Positions 19,845 through 29,482 of a stretch of 64,000 nucleotides of DNA are shown piece after piece. The position numbers and the translations under genes are program-made. Every line of letters starts with the position of its first letter. Positions within the stretch are counted from its first letter, which is position 1. The DNA comes from Pseudo-nitzschia pungens (taxonomy: Eukaryota > Bacillariophyta > Bacillariophyceae > Bacillariales > Bacillariaceae). Below the pieces are notes generated by a model that was given only the letters and a program-made list of their open reading frames with translations, was not told the origin of the DNA and did no database searches. The stretch covers positions 2,542,001 to 2,606,000 of the forward strand of contig CM074759.1 of the NCBI GenBank assembly GCA_037355855.1. The letters are read 5' to 3'.

Positions 19845-20264
19845 ATGCCGAAAGCTTCCTCAAACCCAAGGCACTTTGCCGGTGCTCCCAGAATTCCCAA
19901 GACATTCTATTGTCGCAACTGCATTGCCACCAGAAGAAGAAGAAAATCAAAATCCTTCAAGGGATACAAACAAGAATCGAGCTACAATTTCACCTATCGA
20001 TATGTCTGCAGAGGACTTTCATATCATCTCAACTCCAATAGCGAGTGCCGGACCTATTATCATGAGAACGATCTTATGGATTTCATTTCTTCTGTGAAAG
20101 AAGAAGTCACCCTCCCTTCGGTTCGACACAAACCACCACAGCAAGCAGCAGCAACGCATCTGCAGCAACGCGTCGATAATACAGGGGGGGACAGCAAGCA
20201 GCAGCAACGCGTCGATAATACAGGGGGGGACAGCAAGCAGCAAGCAGCAGCAACGCGTCGTTAA
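19845..20264 (+). CDS. Conserved zinc-finger-like small ORF of element F, running into the array
   Basis: ATG at 19845 in context ACCACACCATGCCG. Residues 1-98 begin MPKASSNPRHFAGAPRIPKT and contain C23-x2-C26, a basic stretch RRRRKSKSFKGYK, then GLSYHLNSNSEC with H61 and C68. This is a C-x2-C/H-x6-C arrangement like zinc fingers at the N-terminus of some transposases. A homologous ORF starts at 42433 in F' with the same four zinc-ligand positions. After residue ~98 the frame enters the Gln-rich array (SKQQQRVDNTGG) and stops at 20262. It may be a first exon or a truncated transposase N-terminus. Function is unknown; element G lacks it. Confidence 0.6.
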   Translation: MPKASSNPRHFAGAPRIPKTFYCRNCIATRRRRKSKSFKGYKQESSYNFTYRYVCRGLSYHLNSNSECRTYYHENDLMDFISSVKEEVTLPSVRHKPPQQAAATHLQQRVDNTGGDSKQQQRVDNTGGDSKQQAAATRR

Positions 20265-21330
20265 TACAGGGGGGACAGCAAGCAGCAGCAACGAATTGAA
20301 TGAGCCAATCAAAAAATTCGATTTTCCAGTACAAATTGTACAGGGATATACGTAGAAAAAAAAATTTAATACAGGGGGGACAGCAAGCAGCAGCAACGCG
20401 TCGATAATACAGCGGGGGGGACAGCAAGCAGCAGCAACACGTCGATAATACAGCAGGGGGGGGACAGCAAGCAGCAGCAACGCGTCGATAATACAGGGGG
20501 GACAGCAAGCAGCAAGCAGCAGCAACGCGTCGATAATACAGGGGGGGACAGCAAGCAGCAAGCAGCAACGCGTCGATAGTACAGGGGGGGACAGCAAGCA
20601 GCAACACGTCGATAATACAGGGGGGGACAGCAAGCAGCAAGCGACTGCAAGCAGCAAGCAGCAACGCGTCGATAATACAGCAGGGGGGGGACAGCAAGCA
20701 GCAGCAACGCGTCGATAATACAGGGGGGACAGCAAGCAGCAAGCAGCAGCAACGCGTCGATAATACAGGGGGGGACAGCAAGCAGCAAGCAGCAACGCGT
20801 CGATAGTACAGGGGGGGGACAGCAAGCAGCAACACGTTGATAATACAGGGGGGGACAGCAAGCAGCAAGCGACTGCAAGCAGCAAGCAGCAACGCGTCGA
20901 TAATACAGGGGGGGGACAGCAAGCAGCAAGCAGCAACGCGTCGATAATACAGGGGGGGACAGCAAGCAGCAAGCAGCAGCAACGCGTCGATACTACAGGG
21001 GGGGGACAGCAAGCAGCAGCAACAAATTGAATGAGCCAATCAAAAAATTTGATTTTCCAGTACAAATTGTACAGGGATATACGTAGAAAAAAAAATTTAA
21101 TACAGGGGGGACAGCAAGCAGCAAGCAGCAACGCGTCGATAATACAGGGGGGGGACAGCAAGCAGCAACGCGTCGATAATACAGGGGGGGGACAGCAAGC
21201 AGCAGCAAGCAGCAACGCGTCGATAATACAGGGGGGGGACAGCAAGCAGCAACGCGTCGATAATACAGCAGGGGGGGGACAGCAAGCAGCAAGCAGCAAC
21301 GCGTCGAGGGGGGACAGCAAGCAGCAAACA
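20139..21330. repeat. ~38-bp G-run tandem array in element F
   Basis: The core unit is CAGCAA/GCAGCAGCAACGCG + TCGATAATACAG + a run of 5-9 G + A. Variable numbers of CAGCAA repeats make the unit about 32-60 bp. At 20296-20375 and 21025-21100 the array is interrupted by a ~75-bp AT-rich block with CGATTTTCCAGTACAAATTG. The same array and block occur in G (27565-28760) and F' (42755-44535). It has long stop-free frames on the minus strand only because the unit lacks stop codons. Confidence 0.9.
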
Positions 21331-21877
21331 GCAACCACCTATATTTTAAAAGCAGAAAATACGAGAATATTTTTAACGAACTACGCATACCTTGTGTTTG
21401 TCGTCGTCCCTCCCTGTTCCAATCGGTGTTCATCGTCGTCCCTCCTTGTTCCAATCGGTGTTCGTCGTCCCTCCTTGTTCCAATCGGTGTTCGTCGTCCC
21501 TCCCTGTTCTGATCGGAATTCGTCGTCCCTCCTTGTTGTTCTGATCGGTGTTCGTCGTCCCTCCTTGTTCCAATCGGTGTTTGTACAAAATAAACAACAG
21601 TCCGTTAGTTCCCCCGTCGTCCCTCCTTGTTCTGATAGTCTGCTTCGTCCCACCTTGTTCCGATCGTACCTTTCGTCCCTCCTTGTTCCGCTCGTCATCG
21701 TCCTCTCTCGCGTCGTGATCCTCTCTTGGGTCGTCGTCCTCTCTCGGGTCGTCGTCATCTTTCGGGTCGTCGTCGTCTTTCGGGTTGTCGTCCCACCTTG
21801 TTCCGATCGTACCTTTCGTCCCTCCTTGTTCCGATCGTCGTCGTATTTGATTTTTGTCGCGCGTTGTACTCGTAGGA
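21331..21877. repeat. CGTC/CCTCCTTGTTC simple-repeat tract of element F
   Basis: Irregular repeats of TCGTCCCTCCTTGTTCCAAT and CGTCGTCCTCTCTCGGGT. G has TTTTTCGTTCGTCTTTGTCGTC repeats and F' has CGTCGTCGT tracts at the equivalent place. No protein is credible here. Confidence 0.75.
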
Positions 21878-22072
21878 TATCTGGGTAAGCCAGGTGATTC
21901 GAGGACTGCAACCCACCCAACCTTGATAACAAAAGAAAACAGGAAGGATTTCAAGAGTGATCAGTTCTTTACTTTCTTTGCCATTTGTCTCTCCAAGATG
22001 GTACCAGGCGCCTCGCGGTTCACTTTCAACTGGACCGGCCAGAAAATTCCAACACCGAAACGAAAATTATGA
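21878..22072 (+). CDS. Conserved exon-like block of element F
   Basis: After a pyrimidine-rich tract ending in CGTAG (a possible splice acceptor) the frame reads GYLGKPGDSRTATHPTLITK, then FKSDQFFTFFAICLSKMVPG and FTFNWTGQKIPTPKRKL, and stops at 22070. F' encodes nearly the same peptide at 44966-45163, with a similar upstream CGTAG and a similar stop. Conservation of the peptide between two elements whose flanking arrays differ suggests coding use, perhaps as a later exon of the gene begun at 19845. The family is not recognised. Confidence 0.5.
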   Translation, partial: YLGKPGDSRTATHPTLITKENRKDFKSDQFFTFFAICLSKMVPGASRFTFNWTGQKIPTPKRKL

Positions 22073-22599
22073 AAATTATGACACATACTGTAGGAGGGAG
22101 TTGTGGGGCGGAAAATTGATTTTGTGACGAACAACAAAATTCACGTACATAGATGACAGTACTGTTTGTACAGGCCAAGGAACAAATGACATCAATATAC
22201 CTAGGTTGTGGTACTAAGTCTACAGGCTGAGTAAGAGAAAAAAATGACAGATGTACCTGGTGGTACGTACCGACCATACCTATACACTGGGGATGTGTAG
22301 GTTTCCAGTAGGGTGTATACTATACGTACTGTACGTACGGTACTGGTACAAATCTTTTGGCGCGAAGTGGTGGAGGTACGGTAACTTACTGCTGGTACAT
22401 ATTACACAGGATGAGCCTTCCCCGAGATGGTAGTAGTAGCATTATAACATACAGAGACCACCCTTTCAGCAGTAGTACACACTAATAGTGGCACCATTCA
22501 CTGCATGTATTAGTGTGGTGTTGTTGGTTCAAGTCCCATCATGAAAATGCCTTTTGCTACATCACGATGCCATAGCAATATTTTTGCTGCGACACACAT
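22073..22599. ncRNA. Non-coding region of F with tRNA-like B box
   Basis: The sequence GGTTCAAGTCC at 22526-22536 matches the pol III B box (GGTTCRANTCC). It is preceded by a conserved stretch with GATGAGCCTTCCCCGAGATG and GCATTATAA. Matching copies lie in G (B box 29974-29984) and F' (45547-45557). A full cloverleaf cannot be drawn (the T stem has a mismatch and no clear acceptor stem), so this is at most a tRNA-derived or SINE-like promoter remnant. Confidence 0.4.
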
Positions 22600-24750
22600 G
22601 TCACTAAGTGATCTATTCAGTTATTCAATGGTGACATCCATACCATTGGTGATTTTTAAATACTTCTTTTTGAATACTCTTGCCCATGCATAAGATGAGA
22701 AATATTCACACTGGAATCACACAAATACTGACCACATTCATTCAGATATGTGATTTGGTACTTTTTTCTAGTAAATTTTCCAGTAGTGGACCAAATATCA
22801 ATTATTCAGTGGTGACACCCATACCATTGGTGATTCTTGAATACTTCTTTTTGCATACTCTTGCCCATGCATAGGATGAGAAATATTCACACTGGAATCA
22901 CACAAATATTGACCAGATTCATTCAGATATGTGATTTGGTACTTTTTTCTAGTGAATTCTTCAGTAGTTAACCAAATATCAATTATTCAGTGGTGACACC
23001 CAAACTATTGGTGATTTTTGAATACTTCTTTTTGAATACTCTTGCCCATGCATAGGATGAGGAATATTCACACTGAAATCACACAAATATTGACCAGATT
23101 CATTCTGATATGTGATTTTACAGTATTTTCTACTAAATGTTGCAGTACTGGGCCAAACATTAATTATTCAGTGGTGACACCCAAACTATTGGTGATTTTT
23201 GAATACTTCTTTTTGAATACTCTTGCCCATGCATAAGATGAGAAATATTCACACTGGAATCACACAAATATTGACCACATTCATTCTGATATGTGATTTT
23301 ACAGTATTTTCTACTAAATGTTGCAGTACTGGGCCAAACATTAATTATTCAGTGGTGACACCCAAACTATTGGTGATTTTTGAATACTTCTTTTTGAATA
23401 CTCTTGCCCATGCATAAGATGAGAAATATTCACACTGGAATCACACAAATACTGACCACATTCATTCAGATATGTGATTTGGTACTTTTTTCTAGTAAAT
23501 TTTCCAGTAGTGGACCAAATATCAATTATTCAGTGGTGACACCCATACCATTGGTGATTCTTGAATACTTCTTTTTGCATACTCTTGCCCATGCATAGGA
23601 TGAGAAATATTCACACTGGAATCACACAAATATTGACCAGATTCATTCAGATATGTGATTTGGTACTTTTTTCTAGTGAATTCTCCAGTAGTTAACCAAA
23701 TATCAATTATTCAGTGGTGACACCCAAACTATTGGTGATTTTTGAATACTTCTTTTTGAATACTCTTGCCCATGCATAGGATGAGGAATATTCACACTGA
23801 AATCACACAAATATTGACCAGATTCATTCTGATATGTGATTTTACAGTATTTTCTACTAAATGTTGCAGTACTGGGCCAAACATTAATTATTCAGTGGTG
23901 ACACCCAAACTATTGGTGATTTTTGAATACTTCTTTTTGAATACTCTTGCCCATGCATAAGATGAGAAATATTCACACTGGAATCACACAAATATTGACC
24001 ACATTCATTCTGATATGTGATTTTACAGTATTTTCTACTAAATGTTGCAGTACTGGGCCAAACATTAATTATTCAGTGGTGACACCCAAACTATTGGTGA
24101 TTTTTGAATACTTCTTTTTGAATACTCTTGCCCATGCATAAGATGAGAAATATTCACACTGGAATCACACAAATACTGACCACATTCATTCAGATATGTG
24201 ATTTGGTACTTTTTTCTAGTAAATTTTCCAGTAGTGGACCAAATATCAATTATTCAGTGGTGACACCCATACCATTGGTGATTCTTGAATACTTCTTTTT
24301 GCATACTCTTGCCCATGCATAGGATGAGAAATATTCACACTGGAATCACACAAATATTGACCAGATTCATTCAGATATGTGATTTGGTACTTTTTTCTAG
24401 TGAATTCTCCAGTAGTTAACCAAATATCAATTATTCAGTGGTGACACCCAAACTATTGGTGATTTTTGAATACTTCTTTTTGAATACTCTTGCCCATGCA
24501 TAGGATGAGGAATATTCACACTGAAATCACACAAATATTGACCAGATTCATTCAGATATGTGATTTGATACTTTTTTCAAGTAAATTCCGCAGTAGTGGA
24601 CCAAATATTAATTATTCAGTGCTGACATCCAAACTAATGGTGATTTTTGAATACTTCTTTTTGAATAGTCTTGCCCGTGGATAGGATGAGGAATATTCAC
24701 ACTGGAATCACACAAATATTGACCAGATTCATTCAGATATGTGAGGTGAT
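22600..24750. repeat. 181-bp satellite with four-monomer higher-order repeat in F
   Basis: About twelve monomers of 181 bp containing GCCCATGCATAGGATGAG, ATATTCACACTGGAATCACA and TTATTCAGTGGTGACA. Monomers starting at 22680, 23404 and 24128 share one variant, those at 23042 and 23766 another, and those at 23223 and 23947 a third, giving a 724-bp (4 x 181) higher-order period. One frame lacks stops for 64 codons per monomer, but the peptide is a repeat product with no sign of translation. Confidence 0.93.
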
Positions 24751-25439
24751 GGCATATTTACTGAGGGATTCTTGCTTCTTGTAGTACTAGTAGTACAGTA
24801 ATACACTGCTGCTACGTACTACTACAGTGTGTAGGTAGTAGTACAAAAGAGGCAGTCAAAAATTATGGCGCGGGGCGGAGGGCTCTCTGTGGTTTATGCT
24901 GGCGCGCGATACCACCATCAGGTTTCTACTACTGGTTTCTACTATTACTTCAGTACAGTACATACTAGTAATAACTCTACTGCTAGTATCATGTAGAAAG
25001 AATCCATTCTCAGCGAATGAATGCATGACAAAAAAAGGCACGAGAAAAAATGCATGAGAGAAAATGCATGTGTCGTAAATCTTACTTCACATAATTTTGC
25101 GTCGGCATGGAACAAGAAAGATGGCAACTGAAATATGATGCGTTGGCACCTGAAATAGGATGCAACAGAAATGGTAGTAAGTGAACCACATCAAGGTTGG
25201 AGGAGGTATTAATCATGGATTTCAATTCTTCTAACTGTGCATCATTGACTTGCCTGCTTGCTCCTAATAGGGAGGCAACCGCAACTGCTGATGAAATAGG
25301 ATGCAGTGGCAAATGAAATACAATGTAACGGTGAGTGAACGAGCAGATCAAGATTTGGGGTATTGATGATGGGATTTCCCAATTGTTCTAATTCTGCATT
25401 GAGTTGCCTGCTTGCTACTGATAGGAAAGAATCAACTTT
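24751..25439. other. Unique-looking segment of F between satellite and CAACTG array
   Basis: TAGTA-rich DNA, then a block with AAAATTATGGCGCGG and TTACTTCACATAATTTTG that recurs in G (near 32140-32330) and F' (near 46805-47030). Then two diverged ~150-bp direct repeats follow, containing TGACTTGCCTGCTTGCT and GGATGCA..GGCAA. No gene is seen. Confidence 0.6.
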
Positions 25440-25850
25440 AATGCGACGGGGCAACTGAAATATGATGCGGTCGCAACTGACATATGATGCGATCGCAACT
25501 GAGGAAATATGATGCGATCCCAACTGACATATGATGCAATTGCAACTGAGGAAATATGATGCGATTGCAACTGAGGAAATATGATGCGTTCGCAACTGAG
25601 GAAATATGATGCGATCGCAACTGAGGAAATATGATGCGATCCCAACTGAAATATGATGCGATCGCAACTGACATATGATGCGATCGCAACTGAGGAAATA
25701 TGATGCGATCGCAACTGAGGAAATATGATGCGATCGCAACTGAGGAAATATGATGCGATCGCAACTGAGGAAATATGATGCGATCCCAACTGAAATATGA
25801 TGCAATCCCAACTGAAATATGATGCGATCGCAACTGAAACACAGCACTAA
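25440..25850. repeat. GATGCGATCGCAACTGAGGAAATAT tandem array in F
   Basis: Around 17 units of 18-25 bp built on ATGATGCGATCGCAACTG with or without an extra AGGAAAT. The unit holds the palindromic CGATCG. Related units (GATGCGACGGCAACTGAAAT) form the arrays at 32330-33215 in G and 47330-47480 in F'. Confidence 0.9.
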
Positions 25851-26562
25851 CAACATCATGACACCATGACAAAGGACTAGGATTGGTCCCCACTGTAATT
25901 TGACCAAATCAATCCAACAAGCAAACATACAGAATATGGTTTTGGATTTTGCTACTGTGTACTGTGTAGGAACTAAAATAGTAGTAAAAGGTCAACATTT
26001 TTTCCGCCTGTATGGACTGAATTCTTAATGGGTAGGGTTGTGAATTGTACTGGCCTCCTTGGATTACTTTAAAGAGTGGTTGAGAAATTAATTCGTTGGG
26101 TTGAGAAATTAATTTGGTGGGTTGAGAAATTAATTCTTTGGGTTGAGAAATTAATTGGTTGGGTTGAGAAATTAATTGGTTGGGTTGAGAAATTGATTGG
26201 TTGGGTTGAGATTCTTAAGAATGAACTGAAAAATTACTTGATCGGGCTTGGGAATAATTTATGTGAGGTAGGGATTCTTGAGGTAAAAGACAAAAAAAGT
26301 GGAAGTGGGAAATTATTCTTTGACGATAGCATGAGAATTTAAAAAATGGATTGATTAATTTGACTAGCAGATTAAAAAAATATTTGAGTCTTAAAAAAAA
26401 AATGAGTCGGTGTTTATTTTTTTTTTCCTTGTTGGGAGAATAAGGTAGTAACTACGTCGTAATTAGGGTTGAGAATCGCGAGGGTGCTACGAATGGAGCT
26501 ACACAAAAAACCAGCCAGGAATTCATCGCGACCCCCCAAATAAATTTTCAAAAGGGGTCGAG
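25851..26562. repeat. Right part of F: GTTGAGAAATTAATT array and subterminal region
   Basis: Seven units of 21 bp (GGGTTGAGAAATTAATTGGTT) at about 26074-26212, then AT-rich DNA. The right subterminal region from 26440 matches that of F' (48240-48370), including AGGTAGTA, GAATCGCGAG, GAGCTAC and ATCGCGACCCCCC. No gene. Confidence 0.7.
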
Positions 26563-26580
26563 AAACAGTTTTCGGACGTA

Positions 26581-26615
26581 GGTGTTCAGCACATCTGCTG
26601 CCACCATGACTTTCA
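26581..26615 (-). pseudogene. pol: Element D: 35-bp RNase H fragment between F and G
   Basis: GGTGTTCAGCACATCTGCTG plus CCACCATGACTTTCA corresponds to 9786-9818 of element C. It is the only part of D between the two giant insertions and fixes the right end of F and left end of G. Confidence 0.9.
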
Positions 26616-26839
26616 CGTCTAATAACTGATTTTCGACCATTTTGACCCGTTTCGACCACCCCCCTCTTATTTTTTAGATGTTTTTAGCTCCAATATTTCT
26701 ATTATTTGGAGCGAAAGTGCCTTTCTTAAGCTCGAATTATTATTTTTTGGCTCCAAAAATTAATTTTTTGCTCCAAACTCGAATATTTGGGTCGAAAAAT
26801 TAAGAGCCGGGGTCAAAATTCGTTGTACAACCACCATTA

Positions 26840-27570
26840 GGGTTAATGTTTGTAGCGCTGCAGCGCTGTATCCCTGTATCGCTGTATATCTGTAGCGCTG
26901 TATCGTAGCGCTGTATCCCCTGTAGCGCTGTATCCCCTGTATCCCTGTAGCGAACGTGTTGTACCGGTATGGGGTGCTAACTCCAGAGATACCAGGCTTT
27001 TCGCGTACGATTTGTACCAGTTGTACGTACCCCGGATATAGCATCCGTACTACTACAGTGCAGCTGAGTGCTACAAGGTTAGGGTTGCTAATGCTACGAA
27101 ATACTGGAGATGCTAACCTACCATGATATCATGCTAAGATACTATGCTACCGCCGGGGTCGGGTCATTGGTGTATAATATGTACTATGACCGGATACCTG
27201 ACCCAGACAGTTAGTACCCAACGCGCTAGCACACCTTTGAATCTAATTAAGCGGAGCTACGCTACGGTACTCCGCACACACTACGCTACCCGTAGAATAC
27301 AGTACTGGAGCTACAGAGCTCTGTTATTTTACGAGTTAGCGGAGCGCTGTCACGATACGATACAGAGATGAGCTGCGCTCATCCCCTGTAGCGCTGTAGC
27401 GCTGCAGCGCTGTATCCCTCTAGCGCTGTATCCCTGTATCCCTGTAGCGCTGTAGCGCTGCAGCGCTGTATCCCTGTATCGCTGTATCCCTGTATCCCTG
27501 TAGCGCTGTATTGTAGCGCTGTATCCCTGTAGCGCTGTATCCCCTGTAGCGCTGTTTCCCCTGTAGCGCT
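26840..27570. repeat. J-like repeat and GCTGTA microsatellite in element G
   Basis: Tracts of TGTAGCGCTGTATCCC (26850-26950 and 27380-27570) flank about 440 bp homologous to the J repeat of the inverted duplication. Shared blocks include TACCGCCGGGGT, ACTATGACCGGATACCTGAC and GTAGAATACAGTACTGG. This shows J is a dispersed repeat. Confidence 0.75.
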
Positions 27571-28765
27571 GTAGCAGCAACGCGTCGATAATACAGGGGG
27601 GGGGACAGCAAGCAGCAAGCAGCAGCAACGCGTCGATAATACAGGGGGGGGGACAGCAAGCAGCAAGCAGCAGCAACGCGTCGATAATATAGGGGGGGGA
27701 TTGCAAGCAGCAGCAACGATTTGAATGAGCCAATCAAAAAATTCAATTTTCCAGTACAAATTGTACAGGGATTTATGTAGAAAAAAAATAAAAACAGGGG
27801 GGACAGCAAGCAGCAGCAACGTCGATAATACAGGGGGGGACAGCAAGCAGCAGCAACGCGTCGATATTACAGGGGGGGAGACAGCAAGCAGGAGCAACGC
27901 GTCGATATTACAGGGGGGGGGACAGCAAGCAGCAAGCAGCAACCAACGCGTCGATATTACAGGGGGGGGGACAGCAAGCAGCAAGCAGCAACGAACGCGT
28001 CGACAATACAGGGGGGACAGCAAGCAGCAACGAACGCGTCGAAAATACAGGGGGGACAGCAAGCAGCAACGAACGCGTCGACAATACAGGGGGGACAGCA
28101 AGCAGCAACGAACGCATCGAAAATACAGGGTTGGACAGCAAGCAGAAACGCGTCGAAAATACAGGGTTGGACAGCAAGCAGAAACGCGTCGAAAATACAG
28201 GGGGGGGGACAGCAAGCAGGAGCAACACGTGGATACTACAAGGGGGGGGGGGCAGCAAGCAGCAACGCGTCGATAATACAGGGGGGGACAGCAAGCAGGA
28301 GCAACGCGTCGATAATACAGGGGGGGGGACAGCAAGCAGCAAGCAGCAACCAACGCGTCGATATTACAGGGGGGGGGGGACAGCAAGCAGGAGCAACGCG
28401 TCGATAGTACAGGGGGGGGGCAGCAAGCAGCAAGCAGCAACCAACGCGTCGATATTACAGGGGGGGGGACAGCAAGCAGCAAGCAGCAACGAACGCGTCG
28501 ACAATACAGGGGGGACAGCAAGCAGCAGCAACGCGTCGATAATACAGGGGGGGACAGCAAGCAGCAGCAACGCGTCGATATTACAGGGGGGGACAGCAAG
28601 CAGCAGCAACGCGTCGATATTACAGGGGGGGAGACAGCAAGCAGGAGCAACGCGTCGATATTACAGGGGGGGGGACAGCAAGCAGCAACCAACGCATCGA
28701 TATTACAGGGGGGGGGGCAGCAAGCAGCAACCAACGCGTCGATAATACAGGGGGGATAATACACG
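27571..28765. repeat. ~38-bp G-run tandem array in element G
   Basis: Same unit as in F (GCAGCAACGCGTCGATAATA + CAG + G run + ACAGCAA), here with G runs up to 10 and variants GAAAATACAG and GACAATACAG. The AT-rich insert block with CGATTTTCCAG-type sequence (here CAATTTTCCAGTACAAATTG) is at 27720-27795. Confidence 0.9.
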
Positions 28766-29404
28766 AGAATATTTTTAAAGAACTCTTGCCGTGGTCGTCT
28801 TTCCTTGTCAGCGATCGTATCGGTCGTTCCTCTCTCTCTCTTCCTTTTCTTCCTCCTATGTCACGAAAACAAGAACTTGCGCCTGTTGAAGTCCTACCGG
28901 CGATGGATGCAGATTGATTGATTTCAAGATTCGTCTTCGTTGCGTCGTTTGATTCGTCTTCGTTGCGTCGTCTTCGTTGCGTCGTCTTCGTTGCGTCGCG
29001 TCGTCGTCTTTTTTGTCTTCCGTTGTTTCGCTTGTACTGTTTGGGTCGTATCGCACCTCCGTCGTCTCGTCTGCGTGAAAGGTTAAATAGGGGGGGGGTT
29101 AGTAATAATTACAATTAAATCTTCCTGGGTGAAAACGTAATCGTGTTAGCGTACCTTTGTCGTCGTTTTCGTTCGTCTTTGTCGTCTTTTTCGTTCGTCT
29201 TTGTCGTCTTTTTCGTTCGTCTTTGTCGTCTTTTTCGTTCGTCTTTGTCGTCTTTTTCGTTCGTCTTTGTCGTCTTTTTCGTTCGTCTTTGTCGTCTTTT
29301 TCGTTCGTCTTTGTCGTCTTTTTCGTTCGTCTTTGTCGTCTTCCGTTGTTGTCTTCCGTTGTTGTCTTCCGTCGTCGTCTTCCCTGGTCGTATTCAATTC
29401 TTCC
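28766..29404. repeat. CGTC-rich tract of element G
   Basis: TCGTCTTCGTTGCG repeats (28935-29010), then eight to nine units of TTTTTCGTTCGTCTTTGTCGTC (22 bp; 29165-29345), then CTTCCGTTGTTGT repeats. Long Lys/Asp/Glu-rich frames on the minus strand are repeat products. Confidence 0.8.
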
Positions 29405-29482
29405 TCCTATGTCACGAAAACAAGAACTTGCGCCTGTTGAAGTCCTACCGGCGATGGATGCAGATTGATTGATTTCAAGACG
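28855..29482. repeat. ~75-bp direct duplication in element G
   Basis: TATGTCACGAAAACAAGAAC ... GATGCAGATTGATTGATTTC occurs at 28857-28928 and again, identical over this span, at 29408-29482. The two copies flank the CGTC tract. Each encodes a short peptide MSRKQELAPVEVLPAMDAD before a TGA. Confidence 0.85.

Larger units (their letters stand above)
19325..26578. mobile_element. Giant CGTC-ended element F (7,254 bp, TSD TA) carrying satellite arrays
   Basis: Its ends are CGTCCGAAAACTGTTT on the left and the same 16 bases inverted on the right (26563-26578). TA flanks both sides (19323-19324, 26579-26580). Removing the element and one TA restores GGTCTGGATAGGTGTTCAGC, exactly as in elements C and L, so both boundaries and the 2-bp duplication are firmly placed. 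Contents from left to right: GCGACC-rich subterminal DNA, a conserved small ORF, a ~38-bp G-run array, CCTCCTTGTTC repeats, a conserved exon-like block, a tRNA-like B box, a 181-bp satellite, GATGCGATCGCAACTGAGG repeats and a GTTGAGAAATTAATT array. No transposase is recognised. The 2-bp TA duplication recalls Tc1/mariner, but element G uses CA, so I leave the superfamily open. Confidence 0.88.

Noticed and set aside
20139..21330. CRISPR-like array
   Set aside because: Units are contiguous degenerate tandem copies with no unique spacers, in a eukaryotic transposon context.
20019..21338. Long minus-strand ORFs across the G-run arrays (also 27379-28764 and 42957-44543), up to 528 codons
   Set aside because: They consist only of Cys/Leu/Pro/Ala-rich repeats produced by an array unit without stop codons. 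Variable G-run lengths shift the frame between units, and the arrays have no start or conserved non-repeat part.
22395..22560. Functional tRNA gene
   Set aside because: Only the B box is convincing; acceptor, D and anticodon arms could not be formed.
22680..24684. Repeated 64-codon ORFs in the 181-bp satellite
   Set aside because: Each begins at the same place in every monomer simply because one frame lacks a stop; nothing indicates translation.
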